This document shows, piece after piece, positions 17,431-26,031 of a stretch of 64,000 bases of DNA. The translations under genes were made by a program, and so were the position numbers. Each line of letters opens with the position of its first letter. Position 1 is the first letter of the stretch. The DNA is from Nakamurella endophytica (lineage in GTDB: Bacteria > Actinomycetota > Actinomycetes > Mycobacteriales > Nakamurellaceae). The notes under the pieces are model-generated. The model worked only from the letters and a program-made list of their open reading frames with translations. It had not been told where the DNA came from and did no database searches. The DNA lies in assembly GCF_014646215.1 (NCBI RefSeq), contig NZ_BMNA01000003.1, positions 648,751 through 712,750 of the forward strand, read 5' to 3'.

Positions 17431-18701
17431 TGCTGACCCGCGACGAGGAGCACGCGCTGTCCGTGCTGGACGAGCGGGAGCTGGTCGCCGACCTGGTCGA
17501 ACTGATCCGCATCCCCAGCGTGACGGGCACCGACGCCGAGTCCGAGCTGCAGCACCGGCAGGCCGGGCAGCTGGCCGAGCTCGGCATGGACGTCGACAGC
17601 TGGCGGCTGGACCTGGCCGCGCTGCAGGCGGACCCGCGGTACCCCGGGACGGAGGCCGAGCGGCTCGAGGGCTACGGCGTGGTGGCCCGCACCGAGGGCG
17701 CCGGGACACCGGCCTTCGTGCTGCAGGGGCACGTCGACGTGGTGCCGACCGGCGACCTGGAGCACTGGGCCGGGCACGACCCCTTCGGCGGCCGGATCGA
17801 CGGCGACGTCGTGCACGGCCGCGGCGCCTGCGACATGAAGGCCGGGGTGGCCGTGAACACCGCGGTCGCCCGGGCCCTGCACCGCTCCGGGCTGTACCTG
17901 GAGCGCCCGTTCGCGGTGCACTCCGTGGTCAGCGAGGAGGACGGCGGCCTCGGTGCCTTCGCCACCCTGGTCCGTGGCCACGCCGGCGAGGCCGCGGTGA
18001 TCACCGAGCCGACCGCCGGCCAGGTCGTCACCGCCCACGCCGGTGCGCTGACGTTCACCGTGTCGGTCCCCGGCCGGGCGGCGCACGGCAGCACCCGCGC
18101 CGAGGGCGTCAGCGCCTTCGACGCCTACCTGCCGATCCACCGGGCGATCCTCGAGCTGGAACGGGCCCGCAACGCCGACCCGCACCCCCGCTTCGGCGAC
18201 AACCGGCTGCCGTACCCCATCTCGATCGGCCGGATCGTGGCCGGGGACTGGAGCAGCAGCGTCCCCGACCTGCTGACCGCCGAGGGACGGCTGGGCGTCC
18301 GGCTGGGCGAGGACCCCGCCGACGCCCGCGCCGCGCTGGAGCAGGCCCTGGCGCAGGTCTGCGCCGGCGACCCCTGGCTGGCCGACCACCCGGCCCGGCT
18401 GGCCTGGACCGGCGGGCAGTTCGCCAGCGGCGCCACCCCCGAGGGCGACCCGCTGATCGCCGACGTGGCGGCCGCCGCGCGGGACAGCGGCGGCCGGCCC
18501 CCGGAGGGCCAGCGGGCCGTCCCGTACGGCAGCGACCTGCGGCTGTACACCGGGATCGGCGGCATCCCCACGCTGCTGTACGGGCCCGGCGACGTCCGCA
18601 ACGCCCACGCCCCGCGGGAGCAGGTAGGGATCGGCGAGACCGTCGAGGTGGCCAGGACTCTGCTGCTGGCCGCGGTCCGCCGCTGCCGGGCGCACCGGTA
18701 G
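17430..18701 (+). CDS. M20 family metallopeptidase/deacylase (ArgE/DapE/CPG2 type)
   Basis: 423 residues. The metal site is intact: His101 and Asp103 in LQGHVDVVPTGD, the bridging Asp in GRGACDMKAGVA, the general base Glu169 with ligand Glu170 in VVSEEDGGLG, the Glu in ITEPTAGQVV, and a C-terminal His in NAHAPREQV. The dimerisation domain insertion begins around VSVPGRAAHGS. Such enzymes cleave N-acyl or peptide bonds of amino-acid derivatives. The ATG shares one base with the stop of the oxidase gene (TGATG), so the two are translationally coupled and likely act on the same compound or successive intermediates. Confidence 0.9.
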   Translation: MLTRDEEHALSVLDERELVADLVELIRIPSVTGTDAESELQHRQAGQLAELGMDVDSWRLDLAALQADPRYPGTEAERLEGYGVVARTEGAGTPAFVLQGHVDVVPTGDLEHWAGHDPFGGRIDGDVVHGRGACDMKAGVAVNTAVARALHRSGLYLERPFAVHSVVSEEDGGLGAFATLVRGHAGEAAVITEPTAGQVVTAHAGALTFTVSVPGRAAHGSTRAEGVSAFDAYLPIHRAILELERARNADPHPRFGDNRLPYPISIGRIVAGDWSSSVPDLLTAEGRLGVRLGEDPADARAALEQALAQVCAGDPWLADHPARLAWTGGQFASGATPEGDPLIADVAAAARDSGGRPPEGQRAVPYGSDLRLYTGIGGIPTLLYGPGDVRNAHAPREQVGIGETVEVARTLLLAAVRRCRAHR

Positions 18702-18711
18702 GGGCGGCGGC

Positions 18712-19353
18712 GTGCGCGACAACCCCGACTACGCGATGGACCCGGGCCGGCTCAAGCAGCTGGTCCGGGACAACCCGTGGGCGACGCTGGTCAGCCACAC
18801 CTCGGCGGGGCTGGTGGCCTCGCACTACCCGGTGCTGGTCGACGAGACCCGGCAGGAGCTGTCCCTGCTCACCCACCTGGGCCGGCCGGACGAGGAGATC
18901 CTGGAGATCGGCCGCGGCGAGCTGCTGGTCATCGTGCAGGGCCCGCACGGCTACATCTCGCCGAGCTGGTACGGCACGGTGTCGGCCGCACCGGCGGTGC
19001 CGACCTGGAACTTCACCGTGGCCCACCTGTCCGGCGTGCCCGAGGTGCTCGGGGCGGAGGAGAACCTGGCGGTGCTGGCCGCGCTGGTGGACCACATGGA
19101 GGATCGGGTGGACAGGCCGCGGCGGCTGTTCGCCGACCCGGTCGACGCCTCGTACGCCCGGCGGATCAGCGGCGGGACGCTGGGCATCCGGCTCACCCCG
19201 ACGCGGATCGTCACCAAGGCCAAGCTGAGCCAGGACAAGCCGCCCGAGGTGGTCGAGCGGGTCGTCGCCGCGCTGGACCGCCCGGGGCCGTACGCGTCGC
19301 CGGCACTGGCCGCCGACATGCGGCGGGTGCACGCGGAGGTGACCGGTGGCTGA
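18712..19353 (+). CDS. PaiB-like FMN-binding protein
   Basis: 213 residues, close to Bacillus PaiB. Recognisable blocks are LVSHTSAGLVASHYPVLVD near residue 23, LLTHLGRPDEE, the PHGYISPSWYG motif near 80, PTWNFTVAHLSG and the C-terminal SQDKPPEVVERV. The split-barrel fold resembles FMN-binding oxidoreductases; PaiB is described as a negative regulator in a polyamine-linked system. GTG start 10 bp after the M20 stop; the gene overlaps the next amidohydrolase by 8 bp. Its position inside a catabolic operon suggests an enzymatic or sensing role tied to an amine substrate, which is inference. Confidence 0.85.
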   Translation: MRDNPDYAMDPGRLKQLVRDNPWATLVSHTSAGLVASHYPVLVDETRQELSLLTHLGRPDEEILEIGRGELLVIVQGPHGYISPSWYGTVSAAPAVPTWNFTVAHLSGVPEVLGAEENLAVLAALVDHMEDRVDRPRRLFADPVDASYARRISGGTLGIRLTPTRIVTKAKLSQDKPPEVVERVVAALDRPGPYASPALAADMRRVHAEVTGG

Positions 19354-20923
19354 GACCCTGCTGCTGCGGGACGCCCGGACGGCGTCCGGTGCCGACCCGG
19401 TCGACGTGCTGCTGGCCGACGGCGTGGTCGCCGCCGTCGGACCGGACACCGTCGCCGCCGGGGCCCGGCCCGGTGCCCGGGAGATCGCCCTCGACGGGCG
19501 GTGGCTGCTGCCCGGGCTGTGGGACGAGCACGTGCACTTCACCCAGTGGGCGCTGAGCCGCCGGCGCATCGACGTCTCCGCCGCCCACACCGCCGGGGGG
19601 GCCGCCGCGCTGGTGGCCGCGCACCTGGGCGAGCACGGGGCCGAGGTCCCGCCGCACCCGGAGCACCCGCTGGTCGGCTACGGCTTCCGGGACGGCCTGT
19701 GGCCGGACCAGCCGTCGGTCGAGCTGCTCGACCGCGCGGCCGGCGCGCTGCCGGTGGTGCTGGTCTCCGCCGACCTGCACTGCCTGTGGCTGAACAGCGC
19801 GGCGCTGGGCCTGTACCGGAGCGAGGTGGGGGACGCACCCGGCGGCACCGACGGCACGGGCCTGCTCGTCGAGGACCACGCGTTCGCCGTCACCGGCCGG
19901 CTGGCCGAGGTGCCGGACGAGCTGGTCGACCAGTGGGCCGCGGACGCCGCCGCGGCGGCCGCTGCCCGCGGCGTCGTGGGCGTGGTCGACCTGGAGATGG
20001 CGTGGAACGCCGAGATCTGGGGCCGCCGGGTGGCCGGCGGGATGCGCTCGCTCCGGGTCGACACCGGGATCTACCCGCAGCACCTGGACCGCGCGCTGGC
20101 CGAGGGGCTGCGCACCGGCGACCCGGTCCCCGGCGGCGCCGGGCTGGTCACCGTCGGGCCGCTGAAGATCCTGATCGACGGCTCGCTGAACACCCGCACG
20201 GCCTGCTGCGCCGAGCCCTACCCGGACGGTTCGACGGGCCTGCTGACGGTGCAGCCCGACGAGCTGCTCGACGTGCTGCGCCGCGCGGTCGGCGGCGGTC
20301 TGGTGCCGGCGGTGCACGCCATCGGCGACCGGGCCAACCGCATCGCCCTGGACGCCTTCGAAGCGCTGGGCAGCGGCGGCCGCATCGAGCACGCGCAGCT
20401 GGTGGCGAACGCGGACGTGCCGCGGTTCGCCGCGCTCGGGGTCACCGCAAGCGTGCAGCCGGAGCACGCGATGGACGACCGGGACGTGGCCGACCGGCAC
20501 TGGGCGGGCCGCACCGCGCGGGCGTTCCTGCTGCGGTCGCTGCTGGACGCCGGGGCCACCCTGGCCTTCGGGTCGGACGCGCCGGTCTCCCCGCTGGACC
20601 CGTGGCACGCCGTCGCGGCGGCGGTCGCCCGGACCCGCGGCGACCTGCCGGCCTGGCACCCCGAGCAGGCCATCCCGGTCGCCGACGCGCTGGCGTCGTC
20701 GTCCCGCGGCCGGCGCCGGATCCGGCCGGGCGACCCGGCCGACGTGGTGGCGGTGGACCGCGACCCGTGGACCGCCCCGGCACCGGAGCTGCGGGCCATG
20801 CCGGTGGCGCTGACCACGGTCGCCGGTGCGCCGACCCACCTGGCCCCGGAGCTGCGGGCCATGCCGGTGGCGCTGACCACGGTCGCCGGTGCGCCGACCC
20901 ACCTGGCCCCGGAGCTGGGCTGA
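19346..20923 (+). CDS. amidohydrolase family protein (YtcJ-like)
   Basis: 525 residues. The N-terminal metal motif is LWDEHVHFTQWALS (HxH), a lysine-containing strand lies in GPLKILIDGSLNTRT, conserved His appears in PAVHAIGDRAN and RIEHAQLV, and the catalytic Asp in AFGSDAPVSPLDPW. The C-terminal composite sheet sequence is PGDPADVVAVDRDPW. This is the YtcJ/exoenzyme-regulator-like branch, which hydrolyses cyclic or linear amides of unknown identity. The GTG start overlaps PaiB by 8 bp. The last 42 residues before the end are an exact duplication of 21 residues (ELRAMPVALTTVAGAPTHLAP twice), a recent tandem duplication that lengthened the tail. Last gene of the 16.3-20.9 kb catabolic block. 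Confidence 0.88.
   Translation: MAETLLLRDARTASGADPVDVLLADGVVAAVGPDTVAAGARPGAREIALDGRWLLPGLWDEHVHFTQWALSRRRIDVSAAHTAGGAAALVAAHLGEHGAEVPPHPEHPLVGYGFRDGLWPDQPSVELLDRAAGALPVVLVSADLHCLWLNSAALGLYRSEVGDAPGGTDGTGLLVEDHAFAVTGRLAEVPDELVDQWAADAAAAAAARGVVGVVDLEMAWNAEIWGRRVAGGMRSLRVDTGIYPQHLDRALAEGLRTGDPVPGGAGLVTVGPLKILIDGSLNTRTACCAEPYPDGSTGLLTVQPDELLDVLRRAVGGGLVPAVHAIGDRANRIALDAFEALGSGGRIEHAQLVANADVPRFAALGVTASVQPEHAMDDRDVADRHWAGRTARAFLLRSLLDAGATLAFGSDAPVSPLDPWHAVAAAVARTRGDLPAWHPEQAIPVADALASSSRGRRRIRPGDPADVVAVDRDPWTAPAPELRAMPVALTTVAGAPTHLAPELRAMPVALTTVAGAPTHLAPELG
20785..20910. repeat. 63-bp exact tandem duplication at the 3' end of the amidohydrolase gene
   Basis: Bases 20785-20847 and 20848-20910 are identical over 63 positions, and a third partial copy begins at 20911 (GGAGCTG) before the stop. 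The unit is in frame, so the reading frame and stop codon survive. No divergence between copies points to a very recent event. Confidence 0.95.
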
Positions 20924-20948
20924 TCCGGAGCCGGCAGCGCCCGGCAGG

Positions 20949-21950
20949 TCAGGGCATGACGACGATGCGGTCGGTGCCGCGGTCCGCCCAGGCGGTGGTC
21001 ACCTCGGACAGCGGCACCGGCCGCGCGTCGACCCGGAAGGTGCCCGCGGTGATCTCCGCGGCCATCTCCGGAAGCTCGGCCAGGAGATCGCAGGTGGGCA
21101 CCGAGCCCTGCCCGCTGCCGACGACCTCGAGCGCCACCGCGCGCAGCGCCGCCGACGGGACCGGAGCGGTCGAGCCGGCGACCGACCCGATGGCGACCCA
21201 GCGCACCGGCCGGGCCTCGTCGACCCGTCGCCGGGCAATGGCGGCCATCGCCGCGGCCGCCGGCTCGCCCCACAGGTAGTCGAGGACCACGTCGACCTCC
21301 GCGGCGGCCGCGCCGATCCGGTCGGCCACCTCGGCCGGGTCCCCGGCCAGGTCGACCGTGCGGTCGGCACCCAGTCCGGGCAGCAGCTCGAGCCGGGGGC
21401 CTCGGCCCGCCCCGATCACGGTCCCGGCGCCGAGCCGGCGGGCCACCCCCAGTGCCACCCGCCCGGCGTTGCCCGTCGCACCCAGGACGAGCACGCTCTG
21501 CCCTGCCCGCCAGGCGACCCGCCGGCGCAGCGCCACCCACGAGGACAGCACCGGGTTCATCGCCGCGGCCACCGGCACCGGGTCGGTGCCCTCGGGCAGC
21601 ACGATGCTGCGCCGCAGGTCGACGACGGTGCGGCGGGCCATCGTGCCCAGCGTGGTCTCCGGCAGGACGAAGTAGCGCAGCGTGCCGTCCGGCGCTCGGC
21701 CGACCCCGTCGATCCCGGGGACCAGCGGCAGGCTGCCGCTGCTCGTGTAGTGCGAGCCGTCCGCCTGCGAGCGCACCCGCGGGTGCAGCCCGTCGGCCAG
21801 CACGTCCACCACGACCTCGGTGTCGGCGCGTGGTGCGGGCACCGGGAAGGGCCTGACCTCGGGCGGCCGGCCGAACGCGGTGACGACGGCGGCCGGCACG
21901 AGCTCCGTGCCCGCGTCGGTGGTGGTCGGGACCTGCACGGTGGTGTCCAC
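20949..21950 (-). CDS. zinc-free MDR oxidoreductase (quinone oxidoreductase-like)
   Basis: 333 residues from the GTG at 21950, which has GGAG 6 bases upstream. The possible TTG start at 22004 would place the N-terminus inside the palindromic operator and is rejected. The cofactor motif is VLVLGATGNAGRVALGVARRLG, and the GIDGVGRAPDG lobe is present, while the Cys/His zinc ligands of alcohol dehydrogenases are absent, so it is an NADPH-quinone or enone reductase type. It is divergent from the MarR regulator at 22043 across a perfect palindrome, the usual arrangement of a MarR-controlled stress reductase. Confidence 0.85.
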   Translation of the reverse strand: MDTTVQVPTTTDAGTELVPAAVVTAFGRPPEVRPFPVPAPRADTEVVVDVLADGLHPRVRSQADGSHYTSSGSLPLVPGIDGVGRAPDGTLRYFVLPETTLGTMARRTVVDLRRSIVLPEGTDPVPVAAAMNPVLSSWVALRRRVAWRAGQSVLVLGATGNAGRVALGVARRLGAGTVIGAGRGPRLELLPGLGADRTVDLAGDPAEVADRIGAAAAEVDVVLDYLWGEPAAAAMAAIARRRVDEARPVRWVAIGSVAGSTAPVPSAALRAVALEVVGSGQGSVPTCDLLAELPEMAAEITAGTFRVDARPVPLSEVTTAWADRGTDRIVVMP

Positions 21951-21983
21951 GACGGTCTCCGTTCCCCGGCCCGGTGGACCGGA

Positions 21984-22004
21984 TTGGTTGGTGATACCAA
22001 CCAA
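21984..22004. promoter_or_regulatory. perfect palindrome, probable MarR operator
   Basis: TTGGTTGGT-GAT-ACCAACCAA: 9-bp perfect arms with a 3-bp centre, in the 92-bp spacer between the divergent reductase and MarR genes. The site is AT-rich against its surroundings. Spacing and symmetry fit a MarR dimer covering both promoters. TAGGCT at 22031-22036, 6 bases before the MarR GTG, is a likely -10 for a leaderless transcript. Confidence 0.8.
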
Positions 22005-22042
22005 ATTAGTACGTTCTACGAATCGTTGTCTAGGCTGCGCCC

Positions 22043-22465
22043 GTGGAGCGGGACGGCGAGCGGTGGTCCGGGGACGTCACCGACGCGCTCGCGCAGGTCT
22101 CGTTCACCGTGATGGCGCTGCTGTCCCAGGTCGCGGCGCGGCACGAGCTGTCGCTGACCCAGCTGCGGGTGCTGGCGATCCTGCGCGACCACCGGCCGCG
22201 GATGGCGGAGCTCGCCGCGCACCTCGGACTCGAGAAGTCGACCGTCACGGGGCTCGTCGACCGGGCCGTGCGACGCGGACTGCTGCGGCGCGCGCCGAGC
22301 CCGGAAGACGGCCGGGCCGCCACCGTGGTGCTCACCGACGACGGCGCCCGGCTCGCCGCGGCGCTCGAACACGAGATCCAGCACGTGCTGGCGCCGCTCC
22401 TCGGGCGGCTGTCGGCGGCCGACGGCCGGCGACTGGGTGAGCTGCTGATGCGGACGGTCGGCTGA
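22043..22465 (+). CDS. MarR family transcriptional regulator
   Basis: 140 residues. The winged helix is clear: ELSLTQLRVLAILRDHRPRM, then LAAHLGLEKSTVTGLVDRAV as recognition helix and the wing RAPSPEDGRAATVVLTDDG. The N-terminal helix and C-terminal helix form the dimer. GTG start with no ribosome binding site but a -10-like TAGGCT 6 bases upstream, so probably leaderless. It probably represses itself and the divergent quinone oxidoreductase, through the palindrome at 21984-22004, in response to a phenolic or oxidant ligand. Confidence 0.9.
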   Translation: MERDGERWSGDVTDALAQVSFTVMALLSQVAARHELSLTQLRVLAILRDHRPRMAELAAHLGLEKSTVTGLVDRAVRRGLLRRAPSPEDGRAATVVLTDDGARLAAALEHEIQHVLAPLLGRLSAADGRRLGELLMRTVG

Positions 22466-22475
22466 CCGCCGCCGC

Positions 22476-23927
22476 TCAGGCCTGCGGCGCCCCCAGCAGC
22501 CGGGACACGTCCGCAGCCAGCCGATCGGCGACGTCGTCGATCCGCGGCCGGGCCGCCGCCACCCGGTCCGTCGGACCCACCAGGCAGGCAGCCGCCGCGA
22601 CGGACCCGTCGGCGCCGCGGACCGGAGCGGCCACCGAGGTCAGGCCGTCCTCGCCGAAGCTCTCCAGCACCAACCGCCCGCTCGCCCGCGCCTGCCGCAC
22701 CGTGGCCAGGAAGGCGGAGGCGTCGCGCGGCGTCCGGGCCGCGGTGGGCACCGGCCGGGCCGGCAGCACCGCGGTGATCTGCTCGTCGTCGAAGTCCATG
22801 ACCAGCAGCGCCCCGCCGTCGGCGCCGACGATCTGCGCCGGCCGGCCCAGCCAGCTCTGCGTGCTCAGCGGGCCGCCGCCGAACGCCTCGGCGACCGTGA
22901 CGCTGCGCATGCCGCGCCGGACGGTGACGTAGGCGGTGGCCGCCGCCTCGACCGCCGCGGCCGTGAGCAGCCGGTCCAGCCGCGGGCCGAGCACCGACGC
23001 GGCCACGGCGCGGTGCCAGCTCTGCAGGTACCAGGCCGGTGCCACGGTCTCGTCCGGGCAGCGGACCACCAGACCGACCGCCTCAGCGACGTCGAGCACC
23101 CGGTCGACGCGGTCGGGGCGGGCGCCCAGGCGGTGCGCCAGCTCGCCGACCGGACCGCGACCGGCGCACACCTGCGCCAGCGTGGCGGCCGCCAGGTCCA
23201 GCGCCGTGCCACCCACCGGCGGCGGGTGGTCGGGTGCGGATCCCGGCGCTGCCGGCCGCGGCCCGGCGGTGGACAGGTACTGCGCGGCGGCCGGCGCCAG
23301 GCGCCGGGCGACGGCCGCCACCCGGTCGGCCCGGCCGATCGGGCAGTGCACCGTGACGGCGGCCGTCCGGGAGCCGTCACGCGCCACGACCGGGACGGCC
23401 ACGACGCACGTCTCGGCTCCGCGGGACTCCAGCACCTGCCCGGCGGGACCGCCGGGCCCCGGAGGCCGGGGGAGGACGGGACCGCGGGACGGCCCGGGCA
23501 GCAGCGTGCGCGCCACCGCACCGCCGGGGTCGTCGGGAGGCTGGCCGACCCGAGCGGCGACGTGCAGCGTCCAGGTGGACGGCACCGTCGCCACCACCCG
23601 CGGGCCGCCCGGTGCCGGCGCGACCAGGCACACGGTCTCCCGGGTGGCGATGGCCAGCCGGGTCAGCGCCCAGTCCACAGCGGCCGACCACGGTGCGGCC
23701 GCCGCCCCGGACAGCGCGACGGCGCCGCGGCCCAGCCGGTACTCGCCGTAGCCCTCGGCGCGCTGCAGCAGCCCGAGGGCGTCGAGGGCGGCGCAGACCC
23801 GCGAGGCCGACGACGTCGTGGTGCCGGCCGCGTCGGCCAGCGCCCCGACCGCGACCGGCAGCGTGGGATCCGGGCGGTCGGCGACGCTGCGCACGAGGCG
23901 CAGAGCGGTGACGAGACGCTCGGGCAT
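22476..23927 (-). CDS. double-length IclR-like transcriptional regulator
   Basis: 483 residues, about twice a normal IclR protein (250). The first half has an N-terminal winged helix (LVTALRLVRSVADRP ... VGALADAAGTTTSSASRVCAAL) and an effector domain with ETCVVAVPVVARDGS. The second half repeats the plan: a degenerate winged helix near residues 245-290 (ELAHRLGARPDRVDRVLDVA) and an effector domain with ARASGRLVLESFGEDGLTSVAAPVRGADGSVAAA, the segment that matches IclR best. So it looks like an internal duplication/fusion carrying two DNA-binding and two effector modules. ATG at 23927 chosen because MPERLVTALRLV starts the HTH; an open frame continues upstream without homology. Tail to tail with MarR, 10 bp apart. 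Confidence 0.75.
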   Translation of the reverse strand: MPERLVTALRLVRSVADRPDPTLPVAVGALADAAGTTTSSASRVCAALDALGLLQRAEGYGEYRLGRGAVALSGAAAAPWSAAVDWALTRLAIATRETVCLVAPAPGGPRVVATVPSTWTLHVAARVGQPPDDPGGAVARTLLPGPSRGPVLPRPPGPGGPAGQVLESRGAETCVVAVPVVARDGSRTAAVTVHCPIGRADRVAAVARRLAPAAAQYLSTAGPRPAAPGSAPDHPPPVGGTALDLAAATLAQVCAGRGPVGELAHRLGARPDRVDRVLDVAEAVGLVVRCPDETVAPAWYLQSWHRAVAASVLGPRLDRLLTAAAVEAAATAYVTVRRGMRSVTVAEAFGGGPLSTQSWLGRPAQIVGADGGALLVMDFDDEQITAVLPARPVPTAARTPRDASAFLATVRQARASGRLVLESFGEDGLTSVAAPVRGADGSVAAAACLVGPTDRVAAARPRIDDVADRLAADVSRLLGAPQA

Positions 23928-24023
23928 CGGTCGGTGGCTCCCCGGACGGTGGACGGACGCCCGGAGTCTGACACGTCCGGAGCAGTGCCCCGGTGTGGTG
24001 GCCCCGGCGGCAGGATGACCGGG

Positions 24024-24410
24024 ATGAGAGTCGACCGCATCCACCACGTGGCCGTCATCGCGTCGGACTACCACCGGTCCCGGCGCTTCTACGAAGAGGT
24101 GCTCGGCGCCCGGTTGCTGGCCGAGCACTACCGCGAGGAGCGCCGGTCCTGGAAGGGCGACCTGGCCCTGGGGGACGCGTGCGTGCTGGAGCTGTTCTCG
24201 TTCCCGGATGCGCCGCCCCGGCCGTCCTACCCGGAGGCGCAGGGGCTGCGGCATCTGGCGTTCGCCGTGCCCGACGTCGCCGCCGCCGTCACGGAGCTGG
24301 CCGCGCTGGGTGTGGCCTGCGAGGACGCCCGTACCGACCCCTACACCGGGCGGGCCATGACGTTCTTCCAGGACCCGGACGGGCTGCCGCTGGAGCTGTA
24401 CCAGGCCTGA
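24024..24410 (+). CDS. gloA2: VOC family protein, YaeR/GloA2-like
   Basis: 128 residues from ATG 24024 (an in-frame ATG at 24015 would add three residues). The sequence closely follows E. coli YaeR (GloA2): IHHVAVIASDYHRSRRFYEEVLG, YREERRSWKGDLALGD, LELFSFPDAP, GLRHLAFAVPDV and FFQDPDGLPLELYQA. Metal-binding positions of the vicinal-oxygen-chelate fold (His7, Glu56, His76 and Glu125 by position) are kept. YaeR is a glyoxalase-like enzyme whose substrate is not settled. Stands alone between the IclR-like gene and a strong terminator shared with TerC. Confidence 0.9.
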   Translation: MRVDRIHHVAVIASDYHRSRRFYEEVLGARLLAEHYREERRSWKGDLALGDACVLELFSFPDAPPRPSYPEAQGLRHLAFAVPDVAAAVTELAALGVACEDARTDPYTGRAMTFFQDPDGLPLELYQA

Positions 24411-24452
24411 CGGATGCCCCGCGGGCGCCGTGATCGGACACTGACGGCGGAA

Positions 24453-24486
24453 GCCGCCGCCCCCGGCGAGGGCCGGGGGCGGCGGC
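24453..24486. terminator. strong bidirectional hairpin between gloA2 and terC
   Basis: A perfect 15-bp stem, GCCGCCGCCCCCGGC / GCCGGGGGCGGCGGC, with a 4-base loop GAGG, in the 135-bp gap between convergent genes. Probably ends both transcripts, though no T-run is present. Confidence 0.8.
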
Positions 24487-24545
24487 GGGTGGTCACCCGG
24501 CCGGCGGCGCCGCTGCGGGCGGGTGCCGCCGGCGCGGGGGCGGGG

Positions 24546-25688
24546 TCAGCGGTCCCCGGGGACGGACCCGGCGACGATCCCCGCGGCTGGGCCGGTCGCG
24601 GTGCCGACAGGTGCGTGGCCGTCGTCCCCGGCGGTCCGGTCCTGGACGCCGCCGTCGCCGACCGGGTCGACCCGGTCGACCGTCCCGGGCAGGGCGGCCG
24701 GTCCGGCGCCGTCCACCGGGGCGTGCTCGCCGGTGTCGGCCGGCTCGTCGTCGGCCTCCGGCGCGGGCCGCAGCAGCGACAGGCCGATCGACACGGCCAG
24801 CGTGACGACGATGACGCCCAGCGACACCAGCGAGGGGATCTCCGGCACCGCCGGGCTGATCACCTTGTGGCTGGCCTGCAGGACCAGCTTGACGCCGATG
24901 AAGGCCAGGATGAAGGCCAGGCCCTTGCCCAGGTGGTGGAAGCGCTGCAGCATCCCGGCGAGCAGGAAGTACAGCGCCCGCAGGCCCAGGATGGCGAACG
25001 CGTTGGACGAGTAGACGATGAACGGGTCGCTGGAGACGGCCAGCACGGCCGGGACGCTGTCCACCGCGAACACCAGGTCGGCGGCCTCGATGGCGACCAC
25101 CACGGCCAGCAGCGGGGTGGCGACGCGCTTGCCGGCCTCGCGGACGAAGAACCTGGTCCCGCGGTACTCGTCGGAGACCGGGACGACCTTGCGGAGCAGC
25201 CGGACGGCCAGGCTCCGGCCCGGGTCCATCGAGTCGTCCTGGTCCCGCAGCAGCTTGATCGCGCTCCAGATCAGGATCGCGGCGAAGACGAACAGCACCG
25301 CGGTGAAGGTGCTGACGATGGCGACGCCGGCGGCCAGGAAGATGCCGCGGAAGATCAGCGCGCCGACGACGCCGAAGAACAGCACGCGGTGCTGGTACTC
25401 GCGGGGCACCCGGAAGTAGCCGAAGATCAGGGCGAAGACGAACAGGTTGTCGACGGACAGCGACTTCTCGAGCAACCACGCGGTGGTGAACTCGACGGCC
25501 GGCTGGGTCCCGAGCGTCGCCCAGACGATGCCGGCGAACACCAGGGACAGGCCGACCCAGACCGCCGACCAGACCGCGGCCTCCTTGAACTTGATGACGT
25601 GCGCGCCGCGGTGGGCGAGCAGGTCGATGGCCAGCATGACCAGGACCACGGCCCCGAAGGCCAGCCAGGCCCAGACCGGTACGGACAC
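24546..25688 (-). CDS. TerC family integral membrane protein
   Basis: 380 residues with 8-9 membrane helices. Family marks: VLVMLAIDLLAHRG, the metal-site region WLLEKSLSVDNLFVFALIFGYF, VLFFGVVGALIFRGIFL and AIEAADLVFAVDSVPAVLAVS, with acidic residues inside the membrane segments. TerC/Alx proteins export manganese at the membrane and aid metal homeostasis or tellurite resistance. The GTG at 25688 has GGGAG 6 bases upstream; the frame remains open beyond it without conserved sequence. A 70-residue hydrophilic C-terminal tail rich in Asp/Gly/Ala is added to the usual core. I looked for the manganese (yybP-ykoY) riboswitch upstream and did not find its conserved boxes. Confidence 0.93.
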   Translation of the reverse strand: MSVPVWAWLAFGAVVLVMLAIDLLAHRGAHVIKFKEAAVWSAVWVGLSLVFAGIVWATLGTQPAVEFTTAWLLEKSLSVDNLFVFALIFGYFRVPREYQHRVLFFGVVGALIFRGIFLAAGVAIVSTFTAVLFVFAAILIWSAIKLLRDQDDSMDPGRSLAVRLLRKVVPVSDEYRGTRFFVREAGKRVATPLLAVVVAIEAADLVFAVDSVPAVLAVSSDPFIVYSSNAFAILGLRALYFLLAGMLQRFHHLGKGLAFILAFIGVKLVLQASHKVISPAVPEIPSLVSLGVIVVTLAVSIGLSLLRPAPEADDEPADTGEHAPVDGAGPAALPGTVDRVDPVGDGGVQDRTAGDDGHAPVGTATGPAAGIVAGSVPGDR

Positions 25689-26031
25689 GGGATCTCCCTT
25701 CTGCGTCGAGGCCGCGCCGTGCGGCGCGGGGTGTCGGTGAGGACGGTGCGTGCCCGGCGCACCGGGTACGTCCACCAGGATCACTTGCAGACCTCGTGCA
25801 GCCCAGGTCAGTTTTCGGCGGAGAACCGGCGGCCCTGGTTGCCGGAGGCGGGCAAGACGAGGGCACCGGTATCAGCGGGCGGGCGCCCGGCTCCTGGAGC
25901 CGTCGGCAGCCGGCGGAGCCTGGCGACAGCCGGCCGGGAACGGGCCGCTGCGCCACCGCGGGAACCGATCGCCGCCGCGCCGACTCGAACACCGCACGTC
26001 CCCCCCGCACGAGGTGAACAGGACCGCCGCC
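25689..26031. other. 343-bp divergent intergenic region terC / yceI-like
   Basis: This spacer carries the leader regions of two divergent genes. An AT-richer pocket at about 25785-25820 (CACTTGCAG ... GTCAGTTTTCGG) may hold promoter elements for one or both. I see no riboswitch motif, no inverted repeat longer than six bases with confidence, and no coding-like frame. Confidence 0.4.

Noticed and set aside
25689-26031. Manganese (yybP-ykoY) riboswitch upstream of terC
   Set aside because: I read the leader on the coding strand and did not find the conserved GGGGAGUAG-like and partner boxes.
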